A stretch of DNA of 64,000 nucleotides from Lysobacterales bacterium. Its GTDB lineage: Bacteria; Pseudomonadota; Gammaproteobacteria; Xanthomonadales; Rhodanobacteraceae. The stretch is taken from the NCBI GenBank assembly GCA_016707485.1, contig JADJHN010000002.1, positions 1,302,001-1,366,000 on the forward strand, written 5' to 3'. Every line of letters starts with the position of its first letter. The first letter of the stretch is position 1. Of this stretch, positions 1-8,073 are shown piece by piece. The notes under the pieces are model-generated. The model had not been told where the DNA came from and made no database searches. It saw nothing but the letters and a program-made list of their open reading frames with translations. The position numbers were made by a program, and so were the translations under genes.

Positions 1-1127
1 GCCCAGTGGCCGGTCGCGCCTGCTTCGCGGAGATCCTCAAGCACGCGCACGGCGCAGGCGGTATGCGGGCAGAACACTTCGGCATAGCGCGACGGACCTC
101 GTCGGATCGTTGCGCGAATGGCCTCGTCATCGACGGCGCGGGCCTTGAACGCCTTGCGCAAGGCATCAGCATCCGGGTACAGCCAACGCAGTCGTTCGAA
201 ATTGCTGGGCGCGCCAACATCCATGGCATTGGCCAGGGTTGCCACGCTGGCTTGTGGCGAATAATCCGCGCCGGCGAAGAACTCCGGCAGGACGCGATTG
301 GCGTTGGTGGCCAGCGCGATTTCGCCAAGTGGCAAGCCGCAGGCCCGGGCCAGTATCGCCGCCAGCGCATTGCCGAGATTGCCGGTGGGGATGACGAAAT
401 CGAGTGGCGTGCCGGTCCGTCGCCAATGCCCGATCGAGGCAGACGCGTAGTAGGCCATTTGCGGCAGCAGGCGACCAAGGCTGATGCTGTTGGCCGAACT
501 CAAGGGGACGCACGCCTGCAATTCTCGATCCGACAAGGCCTGTTTCACCAGGCGCTGGCAATCATCGAAACTGCCCGCCACACGCAGGGCGCGGACGTTG
601 CCACCGAAACATCCCAACTGGTGGGCCTGGCGTGGTGACACGCGGCCATCCGGATAGAGCACGACAACGCGCAGCCCCGGCAGTCCATGGAAGGCCGCCG
701 CGACGGCGGCGCCGGTGTCGCCCGAGGTGGCGACGAGAATGGTCAGCGGCGCTGGACCAACCGCATGCAGGCGCTGCATGCAGGCGGCAAGGAAGCGCGC
801 GCCAAAATCCTTGAACGCCGCGGTCGGGCCGTGGAACAGCTCGAGCACATGGGTCTGGGCGACCGGCAGGGCTTTCAACGGGGCTGGAAAGTCAAATGCC
901 TGCGTGCAGATGGCGGCAAGTTCGTCGGCCAGCGCATCGCCGCTGAAGAACGGTTGCAGCAGGCGCGTGGCGATGGCTGGCAGTGATTCGTCGGCAGCGA
1001 AATCCTGCGGCGTGAAGGTGGGCAGAGCCTTCGGCACGTAGAGGCCGCCATCGGCGGCCAGCCCGGCCACCAGGGCATGGCTGAGATCGACAGCCGTGGC
1101 TGCGTTGCGCGTGCTGGAATATTTCAT
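1..1127 (-). CDS. thrC: Threonine synthase, C-terminus cut off by window edge
   Basis: Converts O-phospho-L-homoserine to L-threonine with PLP, the last step of threonine synthesis. The visible N-terminal part (about 375 codons; the family is usually about 430) begins MKYSSTRNAATAVDLSHALV and contains FHGPTAAFKDFGARF, whose lysine is the PLP Schiff-base residue of the family. Further on it reads LPGLRVVVLYPDGRVS and GGNVRALRVAGSFDDCQ, also typical of ThrC. The ATG start overlaps the thrB stop as ATGA (1124-1127), so it is the last gene of a coupled thrA-thrB-thrC run. The missing part lies to the left of base 1. Confidence 0.95.
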   Translation of the reverse strand, partial: MKYSSTRNAATAVDLSHALVAGLAADGGLYVPKALPTFTPQDFAADESLPAIATRLLQPFFSGDALADELAAICTQAFDFPAPLKALPVAQTHVLELFHGPTAAFKDFGARFLAACMQRLHAVGPAPLTILVATSGDTGAAVAAAFHGLPGLRVVVLYPDGRVSPRQAHQLGCFGGNVRALRVAGSFDDCQRLVKQALSDRELQACVPLSSANSISLGRLLPQMAYYASASIGHWRRTGTPLDFVIPTGNLGNALAAILARACGLPLGEIALATNANRVLPEFFAGADYSPQASVATLANAMDVGAPSNFERLRWLYPDADALRKAFKARAVDDEAIRATIRRGPSRYAEVFCPHTACAVRVLEDLREAGATGHW

Positions 1128-2044
1128 CGGACAAGTGCCGCGGCAGGGCCATTGATCGGCGAGAGGAAGGCGCTGGCGGCCTGCCCGGCCTGCTCGAACG
1201 CGGCAACCATTGCCGCCGCCGCCGCTGCGGCGCGGCTGCGCGTCTCGAACCAGGCGAAGACGCTGGGGCCGGCACCGGAAATCGACGCGCCCATCGCATC
1301 GTGGGCGAGTGCGGCATCCTTGACTGCATGGAAACCGCGGATCAGCGGCGCGCGGCGTGGCTCGACGAGCACGTCGGCCAGCCCCGCGCGGACCAGCTCG
1401 GCATCGCCACGCTGGCAGCCGCTGAGGACAAGGGCAAGGTTTGCACTTTGTGCAACGAAGTCGGTGAGCGCAAACGTGCCTTGCAGTACCTGACGTGCGC
1501 GCCGCGTTTCCAGCACGGCATCGGGGTGCACCACCACGCTGTGCCAGACTTCCGGCACCTCGATCCGCAGCAAGCGCCCGTGTGCGGCGAGGACGAGGCC
1601 ACCGAGCAGCATCGGGCCGACGTTGTCGCCATGCCGGCTGCCGCTCGACACGGCCTCGCCATCGAGTGCAAAAGGATAAAGCTGCGCCGCGCTCAAGGGT
1701 TCTTCGAGCAGGGCGTTGGCAGCGACCAGGGCGGCGACGCATGAAGCTGCCGAGCCGCCCATGCCCGAACCGAGCGCGATGCCTTTTTCCAGTTCGATGG
1801 CGAAGCCAAACGGCAAGTCGAGCGCTTCACGCATTGCCAGCAATGCGCGCCCGGCGGTGTTCTGCATGGGCTCCAGCGGCAAGTCGCGCACGCAGCCACG
1901 GATGGCGTCGATGCGCACCAGGGCCTCGTCGATGCGCCGCACCGTGGCTTGATCGCCGATGCCGGCAATGCTCTGGCCAAGGATGTCGAAGCCGACCGCA
2001 ACATTGCCGATGCTGGCCGGCGCATGGGCCGTCGCCGAAATCAC
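1124..2044 (-). CDS. thrB: Homoserine kinase (GHMP family)
   Basis: Phosphorylates L-homoserine with ATP to give the ThrC substrate. The 306-residue product starts with PASIGNVAVGFDILG (GHMP N-terminal motif) and has the glycine-rich ATP loop GSGMGGSAAS at about residues 92-101. The C-terminal SISGAGPSVFAWF matches GHMP motif 3. Translation begins at a GTG that overlaps the thrA stop as GTGA (2041-2044), and the gene overlaps thrC by 4 nt at its end. Translation of the three thr genes is therefore probably coupled, and all should answer to the upstream leader. Confidence 0.95.
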   Translation of the reverse strand: MISATAHAPASIGNVAVGFDILGQSIAGIGDQATVRRIDEALVRIDAIRGCVRDLPLEPMQNTAGRALLAMREALDLPFGFAIELEKGIALGSGMGGSAASCVAALVAANALLEEPLSAAQLYPFALDGEAVSSGSRHGDNVGPMLLGGLVLAAHGRLLRIEVPEVWHSVVVHPDAVLETRRARQVLQGTFALTDFVAQSANLALVLSGCQRGDAELVRAGLADVLVEPRRAPLIRGFHAVKDAALAHDAMGASISGAGPSVFAWFETRSRAAAAAAAMVAAFEQAGQAASAFLSPINGPAAALVR

Positions 2045-4581
2045 AGGCGCGCCCCAAGCGCTGCGCCGAGGCGCAGCAGGTCGGCGAAAATGCCGGCCGC
2101 AGTCACTTCGCGACCGGCGCCGGGACCTTGCACGATCAGCGGATTGCTGGCGTAGCGCCGGGTCGTGAACTGAACGCTGTTGTCGGTCAGGCGCAAGTTG
2201 GCGAAAGCATGCGTCTCGGGCAATTCGACGAGGCCGACTCGGGCCTGGCCGTCCCTGTCGAGGCGAGCGACATAGCGCAGAACGCAGTTCCGTGCGCGTG
2301 CCGCGGCGTATTGTTCGGCGATGGTCGCATCCAGTGTGTCGAGGGAAGCAATGGCTTGTTCCTTGTCCAGTTCGAGCAGTTCGGCAGGTACCAGTCCGCG
2401 CACCTCGACGTCGGCAAGTTCGATTGATTGCCCGGCCTCGCGGGCGAGGATCACCAGCTTGCGTGCGACATCGAGTCCGGACAGGTCATCACGTGGATCC
2501 GGCTCGGTGTAGCCGAGCGCGAGCGCTTCGCGCACCAGCGCCGAGAACGGCTGGCTGCCGTCGTAGCGGTTGAAAAGCCAGGCCAGGGTGCCGGAGAGGA
2601 TGCCCTCGATGGCGATCAGCTCATCACCGGTATCGAGCAGGTCGCGCAGCGTCGAAATCACCGGCAGACCGGCGCCCACCGTGGCCTCGTAGCGCAAGCG
2701 CCCGCCGCCGCCGGCGCGGGCATCACGGATTGCCTGCCAGCGTGCCAGCGGCCCCGAACCGCTTTGCTTGTTTGGCGTGATGACATGGATGCCGGCGCGC
2801 AGCCATGCCAGGTAATGCGAGGCAACTTCGTCGCTGGCGCTGCAATCGATGATGACGGCGTGCGGAAGGTGCGCGGCATGCACGTGGCTGCTGAAGCGTT
2901 CGAAATCGGCAGCCTGGTCGCTCGATGCCAGTTGCGCCGACCAGTCGGCGGAGAGATCCCCGCGTTCATTGGTCAGCAGGCGGCTGCTGGACATGATCGC
3001 GCGCACGCGCAAGTCCAAGTTGGCTTCGCGGCGCAGGCGTGGAATCGCCTCGCGCAACTGGTCGAGCAGGGCGCGGCCGACATTGCCGGGGCCAATCACG
3101 CCGACCGACAGGGTCTGCGGCGATAGCCAGAATCCGGCATGCGCGGCACGCAAGGCGCGCGCCGCGTCGGCGCTGTCCAGTGCCACCGAAATGTTCCGCT
3201 CCGAGGCACCCTGTGCAATTGCACGGATGTTCACCTGGGCGCGGCCGAGCGTGGCAAACAGGCGCGCTGCCACACCGGGCATGCCGGCCATGCGATCGCC
3301 GACGGCGGCGAGCACGCTGATGTCCCGTGTCACCGTGATCGCCTTGATCTGGCCCTGGCCAAGCTCGCGCTTGAACATCGCATCCAGGGCCACCTCGGCA
3401 CGCGAGCAATCGGCGCCACGCACGACCACGCAGATCGAGTGTTCCGAGGAGCCCTGCGAAATCATCACCACCGAAACCCTGGCCTCGCGCAGTGCGGCGA
3501 ATACGCGCTCGGCCGTGCCCGGCACGCCGATCATGCCGGCGCCTTCGACGTTGACGATGGCCAGTTGATCGGCAAGCGAGAGTCCGCGCACGGGGCCTTC
3601 GGCGGCATCGCCGACAGTGGCGATGCAAGTGCCCGGATGCGCCGGCTTGAAGGTGTTGCGGATGTGGATCGGCACACCCAGCGCCATGGCCGGCAGCATG
3701 GTCTGCGGATGGATGACCTTGGCACCGAAATAGGCCAGCTCGCAGGCTTCCTCGTAGGACAGCGCATTCAGCGAGACGGCTTCCGGCACGAGGCGCGGAT
3801 CAGCCGAGAGCACGCCATCGACATCGGTCCAGATATGCAGTTCGCGGGCTTCGAACAGGGCGGCGAAGATCGCGCCGGAGAAATCGCTGCCGTTGCGCCC
3901 GAGCGTGGTCGCGCGCGCGGCTTCATCACGGGCGATGAAGCCGGTGATGACGATGCGCCGTTGTGGATGCCGTGCGCGCCACTCGGCCAGGCGCGCGGCA
4001 CTGACCTGCCAGTCGACGCTGACACCCAGTTCACCGTGGCTGACGACCAGTACCTCACGTGCATCAAGCAGGGCGCACTCCTCGCCGAGCGCTTCGATGT
4101 GGGCGCGAAGCAGGGTGGCCGACCACACTTCGCCAAGGCCCTGGATCGCATCGAGCGCCTCGCGTGCCGGAATGCCGAGCACGGCAAGGGCCTTCAAGGT
4201 GTCGGCAAGATCGGCAAAGCGCGCTTCAAGCCAGACCCGCACGGCGCCGGAGCGATCATCGAGCAAGTCACGCGCGGTTTCGAGATGGCGCTCGCGCAGG
4301 CCGCTCCATTGCGCCTGCCAGGCGGGATCGCGCGTTGCCGCAGTCGCGGCAAGGGCGATCAGCGTATTGGTCACGCCCTGCATGGCCGAGACCACGGTGA
4401 CCTGGGTTGCATCGTCGCGTTCGAGAAGGATGGCCGCGACCCGGCGAAAACACGACGCATCGGCGAGCGAGGAGCCACCGAACTTGTGCGCGATGACCGC
4501 CTCGGAATTCCCCGCCGCAAGCGCACCGATATCGTGACGCACGGCAGCAAGCGTGGCTGACAACTTGGCAAACGGACTCAT
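2041..4581 (-). CDS. thrA: Bifunctional aspartokinase / homoserine dehydrogenase I
   Basis: Catalyses the first and third steps of the aspartate-to-threonine pathway. At 846 aa it has the length expected of a fused ThrA. The kinase half has KFGGSS at 33-38 and TLGRNGSDFSGA; two ACT-type regulatory segments follow; the dehydrogenase half begins near VGVIGPGNVGRAL and includes EGILSGTLAWLFNRYDG and YTEPDPRDDLSGLDVARK. The start is supported by GGAGG about 6 nt upstream. The Thr/Ile leader and hairpin at 4636-4742 imply attenuation by threonine and isoleucine supply, and ACT domains in this family usually give feedback inhibition by threonine. Confidence 0.96.
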   Translation of the reverse strand: MSPFAKLSATLAAVRHDIGALAAGNSEAVIAHKFGGSSLADASCFRRVAAILLERDDATQVTVVSAMQGVTNTLIALAATAATRDPAWQAQWSGLRERHLETARDLLDDRSGAVRVWLEARFADLADTLKALAVLGIPAREALDAIQGLGEVWSATLLRAHIEALGEECALLDAREVLVVSHGELGVSVDWQVSAARLAEWRARHPQRRIVITGFIARDEAARATTLGRNGSDFSGAIFAALFEARELHIWTDVDGVLSADPRLVPEAVSLNALSYEEACELAYFGAKVIHPQTMLPAMALGVPIHIRNTFKPAHPGTCIATVGDAAEGPVRGLSLADQLAIVNVEGAGMIGVPGTAERVFAALREARVSVVMISQGSSEHSICVVVRGADCSRAEVALDAMFKRELGQGQIKAITVTRDISVLAAVGDRMAGMPGVAARLFATLGRAQVNIRAIAQGASERNISVALDSADAARALRAAHAGFWLSPQTLSVGVIGPGNVGRALLDQLREAIPRLRREANLDLRVRAIMSSSRLLTNERGDLSADWSAQLASSDQAADFERFSSHVHAAHLPHAVIIDCSASDEVASHYLAWLRAGIHVITPNKQSGSGPLARWQAIRDARAGGGGRLRYEATVGAGLPVISTLRDLLDTGDELIAIEGILSGTLAWLFNRYDGSQPFSALVREALALGYTEPDPRDDLSGLDVARKLVILAREAGQSIELADVEVRGLVPAELLELDKEQAIASLDTLDATIAEQYAAARARNCVLRYVARLDRDGQARVGLVELPETHAFANLRLTDNSVQFTTRRYASNPLIVQGPGAGREVTAAGIFADLLRLGAALGARL

Positions 4582-4635
4582 CGGGCCTCCGGTGGGTGGC
4601 GCCGCGCTTTCCAGGGCTGGTCGGGATCACGCATC

Positions 4636-4657
4636 CCGCAGCCTTGTCGGGCTGCGG
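4636..4657 (-). terminator. Hairpin in thr leader, candidate attenuator
   Basis: CCGCAGCC (4636-4643) and GGCTGCGG (4650-4657) form a perfect 8-bp GC stem with a 6-nt loop, between the leader peptide stop (4674) and thrA. No T-run follows it on the minus strand, so it is not a textbook intrinsic terminator; it may act with Rho or as a pause or sequestering hairpin. A second pairing between GGGAT (4623-4627) and ATCCC (4633-4637) could compete with it. Confidence 0.45.
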
Positions 4658-4673
4658 TGTCGGTGCGGGGAAT

Positions 4674-4742
4674 CTATCTGCGCACGACGGACCGCACCCG
4701 AAGGGGTGTAGTCATCGTCGTCGTCATGATGATTGTGCGCAT
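4674..4742 (-). CDS. thrL: thr operon leader peptide (Thr/Ile-rich, 22 aa)
   Basis: A 22-codon frame beginning MRTIIMTTTMTTPL and ending VVRR-TAG lies about 90 nt before thrA. Six of residues 3-12 are Thr and two are Ile, with consecutive ACG codons at 7-9. This is the logic of the E. coli thrL attenuator, where stalling at Thr/Ile codons lets transcription proceed. No Shine-Dalgarno is visible, and the best promoter match places the transcript start within a few bases of the ATG, so translation may be leaderless. The internal ATG at 4727 is an alternative start that would leave out both Ile codons. Confidence 0.75.
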   Translation of the reverse strand: MRTIIMTTTMTTPLRVRSVVRR

Positions 4743-4750
4743 GCAGCAAG

Positions 4751-4778
4751 TGGATACGATCCGGCGCAGTGTTGTCAA
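4751..4778 (-). promoter_or_regulatory. Candidate sigma-70 promoter of the thr operon
   Basis: On the minus strand TTGACA (4773-4778, consensus -35) is followed after 16 nt by TATCCA (4751-4756). It fits in the 59-bp gap between the end of dnaG and the thr leader. The predicted start near 4744 almost coincides with the leader ATG. Inference from spacing only. Confidence 0.5.
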
Positions 4779-4801
4779 GCAGGATGTGCCGGCGGACACG
4801 C

Positions 4802-6604
4802 TCAGCGTTTGCGGTGCGCGGGCTTGTTTGCCATCAACTGTCGCAATTCGTCGCGTTCGCTGTCGGACAGGCCGCCAGCGAGCTGCCGCGCAATCAGATC
4901 GTCAAGGCGCTGTTGGGACGTCTGGACGTCCAGTTGCGCCAGTGCGCCGATGAAGTCGGCGCGGCCCTGGCCGGCATCGACGAGCAAGTCGAGGGTGGCC
5001 AGCTTGTTCAGGGCGACCGCTTCCTCGCGCCCGGCAAACTGTTCGAGCAGGGCACCGGTGGTCAGCGTCGGGCGCTCGCGGCAGAGCCGGATCAGCTCGA
5101 CCAGCAAGGAGATGCCGGGTTGGCGCAGTTCGGAAAAGGTCCACGGCGGCTCGATCTCGGCGGCCAGGGCCGGGCTCTGCACGAGCAGGGCGACCGCCGT
5201 GCGCACCAGCGAGCGTTGTGCAGGTCGCCCGCCGCCAAGGCGAGCGGTGGCGCGGATGTCGACCTGGGCGGTGCCGCCAGGAAGTACCGTCCTCGCCCCG
5301 CTCCGGCGCTCGAGCTCGGTGTACATGAGATCCCGGAACGCGCCATCGGGAATCTGTCCGATAAGCGGCCGCGCGCGCTCGGCGAGTCGTGCCTTGCCGT
5401 CGATCGTTGCCAGGTTCACGTCCTTGCCGGTCTCGGCAAAGAAGAACTCGCTGAGCGGGGTCGCCTGCCTGAGTCGCTGTTCGAAGCCGTCGACGCCTTC
5501 GGCACGGATCAGCGAATCCGGGTCCTCGCCATCCGGCACGAACAGGAACCACGCCTGACGGCCGTCGCGCATGCGCGGCAGCACAGACTCCACCGCACGC
5601 CATGCGGCCTGACGACCGGCGCGGTCGCCATCGAAGCAGAAGTAGACGTCTGCAGAGTTCCTGAACAGGATTTCCGCATGATCGCTGGTCGTCGCCGTGC
5701 CGAGCGTGGCCACGGCCTGGGTGATGCCGTACTGATGCAGGGCGATCACATCCATGTAGCCTTCGACAACCAGCAGGCGCGCGATCTTCGGATTGGCATC
5801 GCGTGCCTGCCAGAGGCCGAACAGTTCGCGACCCTTGTGGAAGAGCGGCGTCTCGGGCGAGTTGAGATATTTCGGGCCGGGACTTTTGTCGGAAGTGCGG
5901 GCAGGGCTGTCCGCTTCTTGATCCACGCGATCAGGACGATCGCTGGAAATAATCCTTCCGCCGAACGCGATCGTGCGCCCGCGCCGGTCGAGGATCGGGA
6001 ACATCACCCGGTCGCGGAAGCGGTCGTACTTGCCACCGCGATCGCCGCTGGCCAGCATGCCGGCCTTGTCGAGCAGGGCGAGACGTTGCGGCGTCGTGCC
6101 GAGCGCGGTCTTCAGCGCATCCCACTGGTTCGGGGCGTAGCCGAGATTGAATCGCTTCAGTGTTTCCACATCGAGGCCGCGTTGCTCGAAATACGCGCGT
6201 GCGCCGGCGCTGCGCGCCAACTGCTCGCGATAGAACGTGGCGGCCGCATCCAGCAAGGCATACAGGTCGCTGGCATCTTCGCGCGGCTTGTCGCGCTGGC
6301 CGCCCTCGTACTCGACCTTGAGCCCTGCGCGCGCGGCCAGTTCCTCGATCGCATCGGGGAACTCCAGGCGGTCGTAATCCATCAGGAAGCGGATCGCGCT
6401 GCCGTGCGCGCCGCAGCCGAAGCAGTGGTAGAACTGCTTGGCCGGACTGACCGTGAACGATGGCGAACGCTCGTCGTGGAAGGGGCAACGCGCCGACCAG
6501 TCGCGCCCGGCCTTTTTCAGGGTCACCCGCTCCTGGATCACATCGACAATGTCGATGCGGGTCAGCAGCTCGTCGATGAAGCGTTCGGGAATGCGGCCAG
6601 TCAT
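4802..6604 (-). CDS. dnaG: DNA primase
   Basis: Synthesises RNA primers at the replication fork. The 600-aa product has the CHC2 zinc ribbon C40-x2-H43-x17-C61-x2-C64 and the RNA-polymerase core. A TOPRIM segment reads LLVVEGYMDVIALHQYG then CFDGDRAGRQAA, followed by a C-terminal DnaB-binding helical domain. Length is normal for bacterial DnaG. The ATG at 6604 has no strong ribosome site, but the protein start matches the family. In many gammaproteobacteria it sits in rpsU-dnaG-rpoD; here the thr operon, not rpoD, lies immediately downstream. Confidence 0.97.
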   Translation of the reverse strand: MTGRIPERFIDELLTRIDIVDVIQERVTLKKAGRDWSARCPFHDERSPSFTVSPAKQFYHCFGCGAHGSAIRFLMDYDRLEFPDAIEELAARAGLKVEYEGGQRDKPREDASDLYALLDAAATFYREQLARSAGARAYFEQRGLDVETLKRFNLGYAPNQWDALKTALGTTPQRLALLDKAGMLASGDRGGKYDRFRDRVMFPILDRRGRTIAFGGRIISSDRPDRVDQEADSPARTSDKSPGPKYLNSPETPLFHKGRELFGLWQARDANPKIARLLVVEGYMDVIALHQYGITQAVATLGTATTSDHAEILFRNSADVYFCFDGDRAGRQAAWRAVESVLPRMRDGRQAWFLFVPDGEDPDSLIRAEGVDGFEQRLRQATPLSEFFFAETGKDVNLATIDGKARLAERARPLIGQIPDGAFRDLMYTELERRSGARTVLPGGTAQVDIRATARLGGGRPAQRSLVRTAVALLVQSPALAAEIEPPWTFSELRQPGISLLVELIRLCRERPTLTTGALLEQFAGREEAVALNKLATLDLLVDAGQGRADFIGALAQLDVQTSQQRLDDLIARQLAGGLSDSERDELRQLMANKPAHRKR

Positions 6605-6781
6605 GAGTCGTGCTTGCTGTTTGGGAGCGTTGTCGACAAGCCTTCAATGTACATGAGGGGCGGCAAGAATTTTTCTTGTAATAGATAGAGAAATGGCGCG
6701 GTCAGGGCTTCGTTGGTATAAGGACAACTGCCGCGAGTCAGGGGAGCGGCACAACAAACATGTTCAACAAGGGGAAAACGC

Positions 6782-7099
6782 ATGTCGCTTCAAATTAAAG
6801 ATCTCGTCACCTTTGACAAGATGGTTACGCCAGTCCTGATCAAGATTATTTTCTGGATCGGTATCGTCGGCATATTGTGTATGACACTGATCTATCTTTT
6901 TGCTGCATTTGCGGTGCTAGGCAATGGATTCATGAGCTTTCCCGCAAGATTTGGCACATTTATAGCCATGATCATCGGTTTGGTGATCGGAACTTCGGTA
7001 GGATTGTTGTTCTGGCGAGTCTGGTGCGAACTGCTGATCATTGCGTTCAGCATCCATGACGTTTTGAAGGAAATCCGCGATCGCGGCCGATCCATGTGA
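6782..7099 (+). CDS. DUF4282 family small membrane protein
   Basis: A 105-aa protein with two hydrophobic segments (about residues 17-48 and 60-80), the conserved opening LVTFDKMVTPVLIKIIFW and the C-terminal WCELLIIAFSIHDVLKEI, all typical of DUF4282. Function is unknown. AGGGG lies 8 nt before the ATG. It lies on the strand opposite to dnaG and yqeY, and the gene plus its upstream region are visibly richer in A+T than the neighbours, suggesting later insertion. A strong inverted repeat follows its stop. Confidence 0.85.
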   Translation: MSLQIKDLVTFDKMVTPVLIKIIFWIGIVGILCMTLIYLFAAFAVLGNGFMSFPARFGTFIAMIIGLVIGTSVGLLFWRVWCELLIIAFSIHDVLKEIRDRGRSM

Positions 7100-7106
7100 G
7101 GCCGAT

Positions 7107-7132
7107 GGAGCAGGGAAAGGTTTCCCTGCTCC
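7107..7132 (+). terminator. Perfect 12-bp inverted repeat after the DUF4282 gene
   Basis: GGAGCAGGGAAA (7107-7118), a GG loop, then TTTCCCTGCTCC (7121-7132). It begins 7 nt after the DUF4282 stop and ends 11 nt before the convergent yqeY stop. No T-run follows on either strand, so it is a terminator-like or 3'-protecting hairpin rather than a classical intrinsic terminator. Confidence 0.55.
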
Positions 7133-7143
7133 AAAAGCCGGCA

Positions 7144-7587
7144 TCAACCCAGTTTCGCTTTTATCAGCTCCGACACACGGCCCATGTCGGCGCGACCGGC
7201 GACCAGCGGTTTGACCAGTCCGACGACCTTGCCCATCTCGCGGACGCTGGTGGCGCCGGAGTCGGCGATGGCCTTGGCCACGATCCGGTCCAGTTCCTCG
7301 CTGGAAAGTGGCGTCGGCATGTAAGCCTGGATGACGGCGACTTCGGCGCGCTCGACGGCCGCCAGGTCCTCGCGGTTGGCAATGCTGTACTGCTCGATCG
7401 AGTCGCGGCGCTGCTTGAGCATCTTTTCGAGGATGGCGAGGATTTGCGCATCATCAAGCACGATGCGTTCGTCGACTTCGCGCTGCTTGAGCGCGGCAAG
7501 GATCAGGCGGATGGCGCCGAGGCGTTCCTTCTCGCCCGCGCGCATCGCGGCTTTCATGTCATCGGTAATGCGGGCCTTGAGTGACAT
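7144..7587 (-). CDS. yqeY: GatB/YqeY domain protein
   Basis: A 147-aa stand-alone YqeY protein (MSLKARITDDMKAAMRAGEK...), similar to the tail domain of amidotransferase subunit GatB. The family is thought to bind tRNA, but its precise role is unsettled. The start at 7587 is chosen because AGGTG precedes it and the conserved sequence begins there; a longer in-frame extension to 7653 would overlap the rpsU terminator region and adds an unconserved segment. It follows rpsU on the same strand, a very common arrangement. Confidence 0.92.
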   Translation of the reverse strand: MSLKARITDDMKAAMRAGEKERLGAIRLILAALKQREVDERIVLDDAQILAILEKMLKQRRDSIEQYSIANREDLAAVERAEVAVIQAYMPTPLSSEELDRIVAKAIADSGATSVREMGKVVGLVKPLVAGRADMGRVSELIKAKLG

Positions 7588-7643
7588 CGTGCACCTCGTT
7601 GATGGATTGGTTGGGGGCTTGCAGCTTGCCGGATGCGTGTGCC

Positions 7644-7684
7644 ACAAACACAAACGGCCGGCGCTGCGTGGGCAGTGCCGGCCG
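7644..7684 (-). terminator. Rho-independent-like terminator after rpsU
   Basis: On the minus strand CGGCCGGC (complement of 7677-7684) pairs with GCCGGCCG (complement of 7655-7662) across a 14-nt loop, followed by TTTGTGTTTGTG. An 8-bp GC stem with a T-rich tail about 95 nt after the rpsU stop would separate rpsU from yqeY or attenuate read-through. Confidence 0.65.
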
Positions 7685-7778
7685 AAAGTTTCAGCCCGGA
7701 TGTTGCTGGATCAGCGCGGAGCCGATCCGGCGATCAATCGGTCGTGCGCTGCGCCGAAGCGACCGCGCAACCGCTTGA

Positions 7779-7994
7779 TCAATACATGCGCTGACGCTTG
7801 GTCACATCGCGACCGACGCGACGCAGGTGACGCTTGACCGCAGCCGCGCGCTTGCGCTTGCGTTCCTGGGTCGGCTTTTCATAGAACTCGCGCTTGCGCA
7901 CTTCGGCCAGCACGCCGGCCTTTTCACAGGTGCGCTTGAAGCGGCGCAGGGCAAACTCGAAGGGTTCGTTCTCGCGAACTTTGACGCTTGGCAT
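7779..7994 (-). CDS. rpsU: 30S ribosomal protein S21
   Basis: Small basic protein of the 30S subunit that helps initiation on mRNAs with Shine-Dalgarno sites. The 71-aa sequence MPSVKVRENEPFEFALRRFK...KRQRMY matches S21 over its whole length. GGAGAG precedes the ATG at 7994. The open frame continues far upstream, but that part is antisense to tsaD and not conserved. It is divergent from tsaD, as in many gammaproteobacteria. Confidence 0.97.
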   Translation of the reverse strand: MPSVKVRENEPFEFALRRFKRTCEKAGVLAEVRKREFYEKPTQERKRKRAAAVKRHLRRVGRDVTKRQRMY

Positions 7995-8044
7995 AGTCTC
8001 TCCGCTGTTAAACTCGACAACCCGGGCTCTCGGGCGAGCCGCGC

Positions 8045-8073
8045 ATTCTATTTCATGCCTTCGATCAATGCAA
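8045..8073 (-). promoter_or_regulatory. Candidate rpsU promoter
   Basis: Minus strand TTGCAT (8068-8073), 17 nt, TAGAAT (8045-8050). The -10 matches 5 of 6 consensus bases, the -35 only 3 of 6. It overlaps the start of tsaD, leaving a 5' leader of about 45 nt for rpsU. Confidence 0.4.

Noticed and set aside
3139..4560. 473-codon plus-strand open frame opposite thrA
   Set aside because: Antisense to a fully convincing ThrA; composition is that of a mirrored high-GC gene and no family is recognisable.
4733..6688. 651-codon plus-strand open frame opposite dnaG
   Set aside because: Antisense to DNA primase with all motifs intact on the other strand.
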